53,883 bases of DNA from Argonema antarcticum A004/B2 (GCF_023333585.1 NZ_JAIQZN010000021.1:27763-81645), one strand, 5' to 3'. Numbered from the stretch's first letter, positions 8,286 to 18,745 are shown. The notes: generated by a model not told the origin, from the sequence alone. Made by a program: numbers and translations.

Positions 8286-11200
8286 TTATCGATTAGCCAA
8301 TAAAGCTTCAACTTCTTCATCAGATAATTCGGCAATTTTTTCTAAGAGAAGTTGGTCGATCGTTTCGGCTTGTTTGGCGACAGTGGATGCTTGAAGCAAA
8401 AGGTCGCGCAGTGGTAGTTCAACTGGGAAGTGCGATCGCAATCGCGAAACTAATTGGGTAGCGATGAGTGAATCTCCTCCTAACTCAAAGAAATTATCGT
8501 GAATACCGACTTGTTTAATACCGATAACTTCTTGCCACATTTCGGCAATTTGTTGTTCTAAGTCGTTAGTAGGAGGAACATACGAATTACCGAGGCTGGG
8601 TCTTAAATAGCGTGGGGAGGAGTCTGTTTGTTGAGATGGTTTTGTCTCCGGTATTAGTTCTGCCAGTAAAGCATCAATATCGTCTTGGTTTTGGGGATTA
8701 ATGGTATAAATTCCTTCGCTGAGTTTAGCATAATTTTCTCCTAACTTTAACGTAATTACATTTTGACCTTTTTGTTCCAATTTATTAAGTAATTGGGAAC
8801 CTAGACCAGATTCATCAACAAGCACTAACCATCGATCTTTTTGGTCTGATGTTGTTGATTTGTTACTTCCAGATAAGGATGGCGATTTGGCATCGATCCA
8901 GTAACGTTGGCGCTCGAAAGGATAGGTAGGTAGAGGGAGACGATGACGGGATTCGTGAGTAGAAAAACCCGACCAATCTATCTTCACACCTGCCATCCAA
9001 AGCCGACCTAATGCGTTTAATAATAAGGCAACATCGGATTGTTGTTCTTGAGGATGGTGTAAGGAATTTAGCACGAGATGTTTGGCATCGGGTTCTAAAT
9101 GCCGCTTAGTTAACGTGCTTAACGTCCGTCCAGGCCCAACTTCCAAAAATATTGCTTCCGGCTGTTTTAATAACTCGGAAATTCCGGCAGAAAATCTCAC
9201 TGTTTGGCGCAGATGTTTGCTCCAATAGCTGGGATTTGTGGCTTCATTTTCTGTAATCCAAGTACCAGTGACGTTGGAAATAAAAGGAAGTTGGGGCGGA
9301 TTCAGCTTCACTTTTTTAATGGCAAGTACAAACTGTTCTAAAATCGGTTGCATCATCTCAGAATGAAAGGCATGAGATGTATGTAAGCGGCGACAGTCTA
9401 TAGCTTGGGAATTTAACTGATTTTGCAATGTTGCGATCGCTTCTGTCGAGCCTGAAACGACGCACGAGGATGGCGCGTTAATTGCGGCTAAAGAAATTTC
9501 TTTGCTCAAAAATGGCTGAATTTCTTGTTCTGAGAGAGGTACGGCGAGCATACTTCCAGAGGGCAATTGCTGCATCAGTTTACCTCTACTTGCTACTAAA
9601 AATAAGGCATCTTCTAGGGAGAAAACACCTGCTAAAGTAGCAGCTACATATTCACCAATACTGTGTCCAATTAGCGCTACGGGATTCACTCCCCATTCTA
9701 TCCACAACTTGGCGATCGCGTATTCAACAACAAATATAGCTGGTTGGGTAATAGCAGTTTGTTGCAATTGCTGAGAAGCTTCTGCGGTTTCTGCTTCACT
9801 GGGATATAGAATTGAACGCAAATCGATACCTAAATGAGGTTTGAGAATTTCCGAACAGATATCTATTTGTTCTCTAAATGTTGGCTCAACTTCGTAGAGT
9901 TCTCGCCCCATATTTACATATTGTGCGCCTTGTCCAGAAAACATGAATACGATCGGACGGTGAGAGGGCTTTTGGTAGTGCGTGAAAACTCGTTGCGGAT
10001 CTAAATTAGTTAGCGCATTCAGGGCATCTTCAATATCATGACAAACTACCATCCGGCGATGTTCAAAAGTCCGACGACCGACTTGCAATGTGTAAGCAAC
10101 ATCAGCGATCTTTAAATCGGGATGCTGGTGTAAATGTTTGGCTAAATTCGCAGTTGCTATCTCTAATGCTGTATTGGTTTTTGCTGAGAGTAGCAATAAC
10201 TGCCAAGGACGTGAGGAACTAGAAGCTTCAAGGGCAGGAGTTTCTTCTAAAATTATATGAGCATTTGTTCCACCAATTCCGAAAGAACTGACTCCAGCAC
10301 GACGCGGATTGCCGTTAGTTTTCCATTCCGACAACGTAGTATTAACGTAAAAGGGACTGTTGGCAAAATCTATCTGAGGATTGGGTTGTTGAAAATGCAA
10401 ACTAGGAGGTATTTGTTTGTGTTTAAGTGCTTGGATAGTTTTGATTAAACCTGTTATTCCAGCGGCTGTATTCAAATGTCCAACATTAGTTTTAACTGAA
10501 GCGATCGCACAAAAACCATTCCGATTAGTTCTGGTACGAAAAGCTTGGGTGAGAGCTGCAATTTCGATCGGATCTCCCAACGAAGTTCCCGTTCCATGCG
10601 CCTCAATATAACTAATAGTTTCGGACTCCACTCCAGCTAAAGCAAGTGCTTCTAAAATCACCTCCCTTTGACCTTCTACGCTGGGGGCTGTGTAACCAAC
10701 TTTTAAAGAACCGTCATTATTAATTGCGGAACCTTTAATGACCGCATGAATACAATCCCCGTCGGCTACAGCATCTTCTAAGCGTTTCAATACGACAATA
10801 CCCAAACCGCTACCAAAAATAGTTCCTTGAGCATTTACATCGAAAGCTCGGCAATGTCCGTCAGGAGAATTTATTCCTCCTTCTTGATAGCGATAACCTG
10901 TTTTTTGTGGCACTTGAATTGAAACACCACCAGCTAACACGATATCGCTTTCGCCATTCAGCAAACTTTGGCAAGCTAAGTGAACTGCAACTAATGAAGT
11001 AGAACAGGTAGTTTGAACGTTAATGCTCGGCCCTTTGAGGTTTAATTTGTAAGAAGTTTGCGTGCAAAGGTGGTCTTTATCATTGCCAATTAACACTTGG
11101 AACGGATCGACTGATTCTATTAAATGGCGATTAGGATACAGGTTAGAAAATAAATAACTGCTCAGAGTTACACCTGCAAACAAACCAATTTGACCGGGAT

Positions 11201-11561
11201 AACTTTCCGAATCGTAACCAGCATTTTCTAATGCTTCCCAAGCACATTCTAAGAAAAGACGCTGTTGGGGATCTGCGATTTCGGCTTCTCTGGGTGTAAA
11301 GCCGAAAAATGCAGCATCAAATAGTTCTATCTCTTCTAATACTGTGCCTGCTTTGACATATTTGGGGTCATTGAATACGGCTGGGTCTGTACCTGTAGAG
11401 ATGAGTTCTTCATCTGTAAAAAAAGAAATTGATTCTACGCCATTTCGCAAGTTTTGCCAAAAAATATCGACATTTTTTGCACCTGGGAAACGCCCCGCCA
11501 TGCCGACGATTGCGATTTCATCCTTTCCATCAAAACGATTAAATTCACTTAGATTATTCAT
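8286..11561 (-). CDS. PKS module KS-AT-ACP with vestigial KR piece
   Basis: This is a type I PKS extension module. Starting at 11561 it is about 1091 aa; the frame stays open to 11645, but those extra codons lie in a palindromic repeat and look non-coding. Numbered from the longest reading: KS about 40-465 (active Cys in TTCSTS, EAHGTGT, NVGHLNTAAG), AT about 555-850 (GQGAQ, GHSIG, HAFH, so malonyl-CoA is expected), ACP with Ser1059 in GGDSL. Between AT and ACP, residues about 937-997 match only the beginning of the KR structural subdomain of the other PKSs here (WLVLVDESGLGSQLL); the catalytic KR is absent. The beta-keto group should therefore stay unreduced before transfer to the terminal C-A-PCP-TE protein. 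Confidence 0.94.
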   Translation of the reverse strand: MNNLSEFNRFDGKDEIAIVGMAGRFPGAKNVDIFWQNLRNGVESISFFTDEELISTGTDPAVFNDPKYVKAGTVLEEIELFDAAFFGFTPREAEIADPQQRLFLECAWEALENAGYDSESYPGQIGLFAGVTLSSYLFSNLYPNRHLIESVDPFQVLIGNDKDHLCTQTSYKLNLKGPSINVQTTCSTSLVAVHLACQSLLNGESDIVLAGGVSIQVPQKTGYRYQEGGINSPDGHCRAFDVNAQGTIFGSGLGIVVLKRLEDAVADGDCIHAVIKGSAINNDGSLKVGYTAPSVEGQREVILEALALAGVESETISYIEAHGTGTSLGDPIEIAALTQAFRTRTNRNGFCAIASVKTNVGHLNTAAGITGLIKTIQALKHKQIPPSLHFQQPNPQIDFANSPFYVNTTLSEWKTNGNPRRAGVSSFGIGGTNAHIILEETPALEASSSSRPWQLLLLSAKTNTALEIATANLAKHLHQHPDLKIADVAYTLQVGRRTFEHRRMVVCHDIEDALNALTNLDPQRVFTHYQKPSHRPIVFMFSGQGAQYVNMGRELYEVEPTFREQIDICSEILKPHLGIDLRSILYPSEAETAEASQQLQQTAITQPAIFVVEYAIAKLWIEWGVNPVALIGHSIGEYVAATLAGVFSLEDALFLVASRGKLMQQLPSGSMLAVPLSEQEIQPFLSKEISLAAINAPSSCVVSGSTEAIATLQNQLNSQAIDCRRLHTSHAFHSEMMQPILEQFVLAIKKVKLNPPQLPFISNVTGTWITENEATNPSYWSKHLRQTVRFSAGISELLKQPEAIFLEVGPGRTLSTLTKRHLEPDAKHLVLNSLHHPQEQQSDVALLLNALGRLWMAGVKIDWSGFSTHESRHRLPLPTYPFERQRYWIDAKSPSLSGSNKSTTSDQKDRWLVLVDESGLGSQLLNKLEQKGQNVITLKLGENYAKLSEGIYTINPQNQDDIDALLAELIPETKPSQQTDSSPRYLRPSLGNSYVPPTNDLEQQIAEMWQEVIGIKQVGIHDNFFELGGDSLIATQLVSRLRSHFPVELPLRDLLLQASTVAKQAETIDQLLLEKIAELSDEEVEALLANR

Positions 11562-11594
11562 CAGAATACTCAACCATTTACTTTTAACTTTATT

Positions 11595-11643
11595 CTCGTT
11601 CCCAGGTAGAATCTGGAAACGAAGTGCGGGAGGTTCAACCTCC
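11595..11643. repeat. Pair of palindromes between decarboxylase and PKS genes
   Basis: An imperfect palindrome (CTCGTTCCCAG pairing with CTGGAAACGA, 11595-11623) is followed by a perfect one (GGAGGTT-C-AACCTCC, 11629-11643). Both resemble dispersed cyanobacterial hairpin repeats. The open frame that runs through them is the reason to prefer the later PKS start at 11561. Confidence 0.6.
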
Positions 11644-11658
11644 AAGGCGTGCTGCGAG

Positions 11659-13332
11659 TTATGCTACATTCTCAGCAATTTCTAGAGAATTAGAGAGCAA
11701 AATCTCTAAAGCAATCTCCATCTGGTCGTTTAAAACTGCATCGATATCATCTTCAGTGGTAAGTGGATTAGCAATCACCGCCCGCAATGCGACCATCGGA
11801 ATTTCTTTTCCAGAACAGATCGTGGTTTTAGTTGTTCGTGAAATAAAAGTACGACCTGCTTGGCGCTGGGCTTTTTGAAGTCGTTCGTTAAATCGATCGA
11901 TCAGTTGATTTTCACTTTCAGTTAACTGATTTTTAGCCGCATTCTCTCTCAATGACTCCGGTATATAACGGTAAATTAACAGGTTAATATCCGGTTCTGC
12001 TAACAACTCAAATTCAGCTAGACTGCGGATGCGATCGGCCATATATTGAGTTTTCCGAATTCCTTCATCAATCAAAAATTCATATCCTTTCACTCCAATT
12101 AAGTTGAGCCCAGCATGAAGGAATAATGCCATTCCCGGTCGAGAACCTTCCAAAGCGCGTTTACCTAAGTCGAAAGAACCTTTACGCATGGTATAACTGG
12201 CATTTTTTTCGATCGCTTGTGCCACGATCGGATCGCGCAAAAAGACCATCCCAATACCCATTGGCAAGTACATTTGTTTATGTCCATCAATCGTCACCGA
12301 ATCAGCGCGTTCGATCCCAACAATTTTAGGTCGATGCTGTTGGGAAAAGATCAGTGGCCCACCCCAAGCGGCATCGACATGGAAGTGAACGTTCGCTTCT
12401 CGCGCAATGTCCGCCATATCGGAAAGAGAATCGACTCCACCTGAGTCTGTAGTACCAGCAATGCCCACGATCGCGATAATATGTTTGTTTTGTTTGCGAC
12501 AATCTGCGACAGCTTGACGAAGCGCACAGATGTCAATCCGATTGTTGCGATCGCTCTTAATTTTAATCAAACCTCGCGTACCGATACCCAACAAATCGGC
12601 GGCTTTTTCAAACGAGTAGTGCATTAAGTCCGAACCGATTACTACCGCACCTTTGTAGCCATAATAATCTAAGGCGGCTGTTAAACCTTCCTTTTCTATA
12701 CCTGGAAAGTCGTCTTTTGGCCCTAAAGAAGTATTTCTGGCGCACCAAAGCGCTGTGATATTCGCTGTAGTACCTCCAGAAACCAAAATTCCTAATGTAC
12801 TCTCGCTGTTTTGAATATGCTGGGCGTAAAAGCGATCGCCAAAGTTGTAAATCAGTCGATGAATCATTGCCAAAGCTTGACGTTCATAAGGACTGAAAGC
12901 TTTAGCAGTTTCTATTTTAACGGCGTTTTGATTCATCGCCGTCATCAGTTTAGCTAGAGGCTGCACGAAATGGGGAAGTGCGGCGGTCATGTGACCGATA
13001 AATCGTGGCGATGATGTGTGGATTGAATGGTTAATTACGTTGCTGGATAAATATTCCAGGTAGCTTTCAAAATTAGCGGGTTCAATGGGAATTTGAGGAT
13101 CGCAAAAGTTTTGCGTTAACGCTTGAAAATCAATGTCGCTGTTGGTTTTGATGTTGGCTAAAAACTCGCGAGTTACAGCGTTAATTTGCATCTCGATCGT
13201 TTTTTCTAGAGAGGCAGTGTGAGTGGATGGAGCAAAAAGTTCGATTGTTTTTTGTTCAATAGTATATTGGCTCGTATTGTCGGGGTTAAAGGAGGTTTTT
13301 ATTTTCAGCATTTCTTGTTGGTTTAACATCAT
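11659..13332 (-). CDS. PLP-dependent decarboxylase, PanP-like aspartate 1-decarboxylase
   Basis: This is a 557-aa group II PLP decarboxylase. The Schiff-base lysine is K352 in DGHKQMY, and the PLP-nitrogen Asp is D320 in HVDAAWGG. The substrate-side block GHMTAALP..ALxQNxVKIET matches what I remember of PanP, the PLP aspartate 1-decarboxylase that makes beta-alanine, better than glutamate or DOPA decarboxylases. The related enzyme CrpG in the cryptophycin pathway makes 3-amino-2-methylpropionate from methylaspartate, so a methylated substrate is an alternative. The gene lies inside the operon between two modules that flank predicted beta-alanine A domains, which supports a precursor-supply role. 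The start is chosen by AGGAAA just before the ATG pair at 13332. Confidence 0.9.
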   Translation of the reverse strand: MMLNQQEMLKIKTSFNPDNTSQYTIEQKTIELFAPSTHTASLEKTIEMQINAVTREFLANIKTNSDIDFQALTQNFCDPQIPIEPANFESYLEYLSSNVINHSIHTSSPRFIGHMTAALPHFVQPLAKLMTAMNQNAVKIETAKAFSPYERQALAMIHRLIYNFGDRFYAQHIQNSESTLGILVSGGTTANITALWCARNTSLGPKDDFPGIEKEGLTAALDYYGYKGAVVIGSDLMHYSFEKAADLLGIGTRGLIKIKSDRNNRIDICALRQAVADCRKQNKHIIAIVGIAGTTDSGGVDSLSDMADIAREANVHFHVDAAWGGPLIFSQQHRPKIVGIERADSVTIDGHKQMYLPMGIGMVFLRDPIVAQAIEKNASYTMRKGSFDLGKRALEGSRPGMALFLHAGLNLIGVKGYEFLIDEGIRKTQYMADRIRSLAEFELLAEPDINLLIYRYIPESLRENAAKNQLTESENQLIDRFNERLQKAQRQAGRTFISRTTKTTICSGKEIPMVALRAVIANPLTTEDDIDAVLNDQMEIALEILLSNSLEIAENVA

Positions 13333-13389
13333 TTTTTCCTACTTAATTGGGTTGAAAGATATTGGGAATCCGCCATCTAAAATTAGCTT

Positions 13390-16300
13390 TTAAGGCTGCT
13401 CTCTTCTTTGTCTTGCCGCTCGATGTTCTTGTCTGACTTGTCGGCGGCGGTTGATGGAGTCTGTCGGGGTTATTGATGGTTGAGAATGATTTGCATACGA
13501 TCGCTGCTTGTTTTCCTCCTGAATTAAATATTCAGCTAAGTAGCCGATAGTTGGATATTGAAACATTCCAACTAAAGAAAACTCTCGCTGAAATATTTTT
13601 TGCATCTGGCTGTGAACGCGAACTAAGAGCAATGAATCACCACCCAAATCGAAGAAGTTATCGTGAATACCTACTTCCTCTAAATGGAGATATTCTTGCC
13701 AAATAGCACCAATGGTTTGCTCTATTTCCGTTCGGGGTGCTTGATAGGCTGCTTCCAATTTGGGACGCGCTTGTTCTGGTGCTGGTAGCGCTCGACGGTC
13801 TACTTTACCATTGGGTAGCAATGGCAGAGTTTCTAACATCACAAAGGTGGATGGTATCATATAGTTAGGCAGCTTTTCTTGCAGCAGGCGATGAAGTTCG
13901 CTGACTGCGATCGGCTGTTCTGAATCAGATACGATATAAGCCACCAATTGCCGATCGTCGGGTTCATTTTCCCTAGCCAAAACGATTACTTGTCGCACAG
14001 ATGGATGTTGAGCTAGTGCTGCTTCAATTTCTCCTAATTCTATTCGGAAACCGCGAATTTTGACTTGGTTATCGATTCGTCCGAGAAATTCCAAATTGCC
14101 ATCTGGTAAATAACGAACCAAATCGCCAGTTTTGTACAGTTTGGTCGATAGTTCAGTATGAATGCTTGCTAATGGATTAGGAATGAATTTCTCAGATGTT
14201 AATTCGGGACGATTGAGATAACCTCGCGCCAATCCTGCGCCACCGACGTACAGTTCACCAGGTACGCCAATGGGAACAGGTTGTAAGTTGCGATCGAGGA
14301 CGTAGATTTGGGTGTTAGCGATCGCACGACCGATGAAAACTTGCGAATTAGCTCGATCTTGGGGCTCGATACTGTAGCAAGTGACATCAGCAGAAACTTC
14401 GGAGGAACCGTAAAGATTTAACAGCATACTCTCAGGTAAAATCTGCCGAAACTGCTGCAATAAATCTACCGAAAGTGCTTCTCCACTCGTCACCCAAAAA
14501 TTCAATTTGGGTAGCCGTTTTTGCAAGTCAGCAAACGTATCTAAAAGTAACCGCAGCAAAGAAGGAACCAAGACAAGTCGCGTCACTTTATTATTGGCGA
14601 GAGTTTCTACGAACTGGTGAGGGTCTTTGAGAATGCGATCGCTGATAATAATCGTCGGTATTCCTTGCAGTAAGGGCCCGAAAATTTCCCAAACAGAATC
14701 TACAAAGTTTAACGATGTTTTCTGACAGCAAACTTCTTCTCCTTTAAAAGGATAAGTTTGCCACATCCACTGAAAACGATTGATAGCACCTCTATGCAAA
14801 CCTAAAACTCCTTTAGGTTTCCCCGTCGAACCAGAGGTATAAATGACATAAGCCACATTATCAATTGTAGAATGACTGACAGGATTTTCTCGGTTTTCTT
14901 TCTGAATAATTTCCCAATCAGTATCCAAGCAGATAACCGTCATTTGTGCAAAGTTTTTAACTAATGACGAATGACTAATGACCAATGACAATTTAGCATC
15001 AGCAAGCATGAAATCTAATCGTTCTTGCGGATATGCTGGATCGAGGGGAAGATAAGCACCGCCTGCTTTGAGGATACCCAAAATCCCGACGATGGAATTG
15101 AGCGATCGCTCTAAACAAATCCCCACCATTACTTCTGAATTTACCCCCAATTTTTGCAGGTGATGCGCTAGTTGATTAGCCTTAGCATTCAGTTCTCTAT
15201 AAGTCAAACTTTGGTTGCAAAACATCACCGCCACAGCATCCGGCGTGCGTTCCACTTGCGCTTCAAAAAGTTCGTGAATGCAGTGATGCTGATAGTCAGT
15301 TTGAGTATCATTCCATTCCACCAACAACTGTTTTAGTTCGTCTGACTTCAGTAAAGGTAAATCCACAACTCGCTGTTCTGGATTAGCAACAATGCTTTCT
15401 AACAAAGTTTGCCAATGTTTCATCCACCTTTCAATAGTTTGCGAGTCAAATAAGTCGGTGTTGTATTCACAATCGACTACAAGTTCGTCATTTTGTTGGT
15501 GAATATCCAGAAAAATATCTGAGATGGAAGAATTGGTGGGATTTCTGACAAACTCGAATTTTCGGCTAAAAGACTCTGAGGTAGCCAGAGGTCTGTCCAA
15601 ATTAAACATTATTGTCACTAAAGGTGGACGACTTGTATCTCTTGGCAGATTTAGTTTTTTAACCAACCTAATAAACGGATAAATCTGATGGTCATAAGCG
15701 TCGGATAATACCTGTTTTATTGAACTTAAATATTCTGTGAATGTCTGGTTTTCCCCAACTTGACTGCGGATTGGCAATAAATTCACATAGTGACCGACAA
15801 GAGATTCACCTTCAACAGATAATTGTCCGGCTGAAGGGATACCAATAACGATATCGTCCTGACCTGTCAATCGGTGAAGTAACGCAAAAAAACCAGCCAA
15901 AACTGTTGTAAACAAGGTGCTTTTAAACTTGATGCTTTCGTGTTTCAAAGCGCCATAAAAAGTTTTATCCAGCGTGAAAGTTGGTCGAGTACCGACGTAG
16001 CGATTAACTGACGATCGCGGACGATCGGTTGGCAATTCTAATACCGGAACGGAACTGGAAAATTGCTGCAACCAATAAGCCTCAGCTTTTGCCATTTCTG
16101 GACTTTCCTGCTGGCTTGCTTCCCACTGAACGTATTCGCTTAACTGCATTGGTTGTGGGAGTTGATGCGCGATCGCTTGACATTCGGCTGTGTAAATTGC
16201 AGCTAGTTCTTGTTGCAAAACTCCCAAAGACCAACCATCAGCAATAATGTGATGAACTGTAAGAACGAAAAGATGATGTTGTTCTTCTAATTTGACGATC

Positions 16301-18657
16301 TGGGTGCGGACTAAAGGGCCAGTTTCAAGATTGAAAGTTTGTCGTGCTTCTTTTACTAAAAATTCCGCTAAATGTGTCTCGCGATCGCTGTTATCTAAAG
16401 TCGATAAATCTACTACTGGAATGTTTATAGTCAGAGTCGAATTAATTTGTTGATAATCTCCTGACGGGCTAAACGTCGATCGCAATGCTTCGTGGCGATC
16501 GACTACTTCTTGAATTGCCTTACGTGCTGCTGCCAAATTGAACGAACCGCGCAGATGAATTGTCGTTGATTGGTTATAAGCGCGGGAGACATTTTCTCCC
16601 ATTTGTGCCATTACCCAAAGTTCTTTTTGCGCTTCTGTTAGGGGGATTGAAGACTGGCGATCGGCGATCGGCGATCGGGAAGATTTTTTCCCATTCTCCA
16701 CTCCCGATTCCCCGGTTAAAAATCCACCTTGTTGCATTTCGCTGATACTTTCCTTGACTGCTTGAATCATCCGCTCGATATCTTCATCGGTATGCGCGGT
16801 AGATAAGAAAAGTCTGCGATTTTCTAAAGCAAAGATTCCCTTTTCTAGCAGATGATAGAAAAACAAATCCATCCAATTGAGAGTGGGAGAATAAGCAAAT
16901 CGGAAGAGAGAACCAAAATGAACTACCTTAATTGGTAATTGTTTTTGCTCGAAGTAAGTATTGAGCGTGTTGGCTAATTTTATGGTTTTGGCAGTTAACT
17001 CTTCTTGCAGTTTCGCGCCGCTATTCTTAATGTGGGTGAGTGCAGCTAAAGTAGCAGCCATCACGAGAGGATGCTTGAAAAAAGTACCTGCAAAGTGAGT
17101 AACTTCGACTTCAGGATAAGACGCATCTCCATAACTCCAAAATCCACCATCTAATGCGTCCATAAAAGCAGCTTTACCAGCGATTACTCCGATCGGCAAA
17201 CCACCACCAATTGCTTTACCGTAAGTTGTGATATCGGCTCGAATATTCCACAACGCTTGCATCCCGCCGGGGTGCATCCGAAATCCAGTAATCACCTCAT
17301 CAAAAATTAAAGCAATTCCGCTTTCTTGAGTTAATTGTCTCAATTCATGCAAGAATTCTTTAGGTTGCAAATCCGGTTTAGCGCTTTGGATTGGCTCCAC
17401 CAAAACAGCCGCTAATTCACTGGCGTGAGCTCTGATAATATCTAGCGATTTGGGATTTCCGTAATCTAGAACTATTACTTGTTTGACTTTATGTTGCGGA
17501 ATCCCAGGAGCGATCGCGATCGAACGCAAATTTCCCTCTTCACTCGGTACTCCGGCGACCAAAACTTCATCCAAAGTTCCGTGATAGGAACCTGCAAAAA
17601 AAGCAATCTTTTCGCGTCCTGTAATGGCGCGAGCGATGCGAATTGCTCCCATTACCGCTTCGCTGCCATCATTACAAAAACAAGCCCTTTCTTGACCTGT
17701 CAATTCGCAAACTAACTGAGCAGCTTTACCCGCCATTGCTGATTGCGGGCCGTGTTGTATTCCTTGGCGAACATAGTCTTGAATTGCATCAATAATAAAA
17801 GATGGAGAATGACCGAATAAAAGTGCGCCAAATCCCATTGACATATCTATATATTCATTACCATCAATATCCCAAATTCTCGCACCCGAACTTCTTTGGG
17901 GATAGATGGGATATACCATTTCTTTGATTGAGGGACGAAATCCCAATACCGATCTGGAATTAGCATGATGAACGCGATCGTTTTGTGTCAAATTTTTCGA
18001 TGCTTGAGTGCGTTCGATCACCCGTGCGATTAATGCGTCTAAATGTTCTTGTTGGCGTGGAGTTAAATTGGCGGAACTGGGGGATTTTTGAATTTTGGAT
18101 TTTGGATTTTGGATGGGAATTTCTCTCTGGCGTTCCTGTGCGATAGTTTCGGTAGGTATGCGTGTAGGTTGTTTCTGCTTTGGTGAAATATTTTCGCGCA
18201 GAAATTCCAGTTGTTTGGACATCACCTCAAGTTGCTGTGCCATCAAACGTTTGATCGCTGTATTATCGGTTTGTCGATCGACCTTATTTTCTGGCAATAG
18301 CGATGCTTTTTTCTTGGGTTTTGAGTTATTTGTTTCGGGCCGATCGGGCGTTAATGTTGGATCGATTGGCGGGATTTGCTGAGATATGTAAACGGCTAAT
18401 TCGTTAATTGTAGAGCTATTTTCAATTAATAATTTTAAAGAAATATTGAGACCAAATGCTTTTTTAATTGCGCCATTTATTTGGAGTAATTGCACGGACT
18501 CAAAACCGAGTTCGAGAAAATTAGTCTTATCGTCTATTTCAGAGGAGCTTACTCCCATTGCTTTACCGACAATTTCTTTTAATACAGACAGGATTTTGTC
18601 AGTCTGCGAGGGATGTATTGATGAATTTAGTTTTTGGTTGAGTTGGGAGTCAGACAT
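13390..18657 (-). CDS. Hybrid protein ACP-aminotransferase-C-A-PCP
   Basis: This is a 1755-aa protein. Domains: ACP (about 15-95, Ser54 in LGFESVQ); a helical linker with LMAQQLEVMSKQLEFLRE (about 138-155); a class III/GSA-type aminotransferase (about 230-660, PLP lysine K481 in TYGKAIGGG, DEVITGFR); C (about 680-1110, HHIIADG); A (about 1130-1620); PCP (about 1640-1710, GGDSLL). The aminotransferase is of the in-line type found in McyE, mycosubtilin and puwainaphycin synthetases, where it converts an ACP-bound beta-ketoacyl to a beta-aminoacyl group. The A-domain pocket reads VDWLVSLADK, near the beta-alanine code. The ACP serves the ACP-less KS-AT protein encoded just upstream. AAGGAA six bases before the ATG supports the start. 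Confidence 0.95.
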   Translation of the reverse strand: MSDSQLNQKLNSSIHPSQTDKILSVLKEIVGKAMGVSSSEIDDKTNFLELGFESVQLLQINGAIKKAFGLNISLKLLIENSSTINELAVYISQQIPPIDPTLTPDRPETNNSKPKKKASLLPENKVDRQTDNTAIKRLMAQQLEVMSKQLEFLRENISPKQKQPTRIPTETIAQERQREIPIQNPKSKIQKSPSSANLTPRQQEHLDALIARVIERTQASKNLTQNDRVHHANSRSVLGFRPSIKEMVYPIYPQRSSGARIWDIDGNEYIDMSMGFGALLFGHSPSFIIDAIQDYVRQGIQHGPQSAMAGKAAQLVCELTGQERACFCNDGSEAVMGAIRIARAITGREKIAFFAGSYHGTLDEVLVAGVPSEEGNLRSIAIAPGIPQHKVKQVIVLDYGNPKSLDIIRAHASELAAVLVEPIQSAKPDLQPKEFLHELRQLTQESGIALIFDEVITGFRMHPGGMQALWNIRADITTYGKAIGGGLPIGVIAGKAAFMDALDGGFWSYGDASYPEVEVTHFAGTFFKHPLVMAATLAALTHIKNSGAKLQEELTAKTIKLANTLNTYFEQKQLPIKVVHFGSLFRFAYSPTLNWMDLFFYHLLEKGIFALENRRLFLSTAHTDEDIERMIQAVKESISEMQQGGFLTGESGVENGKKSSRSPIADRQSSIPLTEAQKELWVMAQMGENVSRAYNQSTTIHLRGSFNLAAARKAIQEVVDRHEALRSTFSPSGDYQQINSTLTINIPVVDLSTLDNSDRETHLAEFLVKEARQTFNLETGPLVRTQIVKLEEQHHLFVLTVHHIIADGWSLGVLQQELAAIYTAECQAIAHQLPQPMQLSEYVQWEASQQESPEMAKAEAYWLQQFSSSVPVLELPTDRPRSSVNRYVGTRPTFTLDKTFYGALKHESIKFKSTLFTTVLAGFFALLHRLTGQDDIVIGIPSAGQLSVEGESLVGHYVNLLPIRSQVGENQTFTEYLSSIKQVLSDAYDHQIYPFIRLVKKLNLPRDTSRPPLVTIMFNLDRPLATSESFSRKFEFVRNPTNSSISDIFLDIHQQNDELVVDCEYNTDLFDSQTIERWMKHWQTLLESIVANPEQRVVDLPLLKSDELKQLLVEWNDTQTDYQHHCIHELFEAQVERTPDAVAVMFCNQSLTYRELNAKANQLAHHLQKLGVNSEVMVGICLERSLNSIVGILGILKAGGAYLPLDPAYPQERLDFMLADAKLSLVISHSSLVKNFAQMTVICLDTDWEIIQKENRENPVSHSTIDNVAYVIYTSGSTGKPKGVLGLHRGAINRFQWMWQTYPFKGEEVCCQKTSLNFVDSVWEIFGPLLQGIPTIIISDRILKDPHQFVETLANNKVTRLVLVPSLLRLLLDTFADLQKRLPKLNFWVTSGEALSVDLLQQFRQILPESMLLNLYGSSEVSADVTCYSIEPQDRANSQVFIGRAIANTQIYVLDRNLQPVPIGVPGELYVGGAGLARGYLNRPELTSEKFIPNPLASIHTELSTKLYKTGDLVRYLPDGNLEFLGRIDNQVKIRGFRIELGEIEAALAQHPSVRQVIVLARENEPDDRQLVAYIVSDSEQPIAVSELHRLLQEKLPNYMIPSTFVMLETLPLLPNGKVDRRALPAPEQARPKLEAAYQAPRTEIEQTIGAIWQEYLHLEEVGIHDNFFDLGGDSLLLVRVHSQMQKIFQREFSLVGMFQYPTIGYLAEYLIQEENKQRSYANHSQPSITPTDSINRRRQVRQEHRAARQRREQP

Positions 18658-18672
18658 TGTAATTTCCTTAAT

Positions 18673-18731
18673 TATTAGTCATTAGTCAGCCGTCATTAGT
18701 CATTAGTTATTGGTCATTAGTCATTGGTCAG
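18673..18731. repeat. TTAGTCAT/TGGTCAT short tandem repeat
   Basis: At least seven copies of a 7-mer of the form (A/G)TCATT(A/G) in tandem fill the gap between the KS-AT gene and the aminotransferase NRPS gene. This is the classic STRR type of cyanobacteria. It lies between two halves of a single PKS module. Confidence 0.85.
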
Positions 18732-18745
18732 ATGAACGATAAAAG

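Noticed and set aside
11562-11645. N-terminal extension of the KS-AT-ACP protein
   Set aside because: The frame is open only because it runs through palindromic repeat DNA; the ATG at 11561 gives a normal KS N-terminus.
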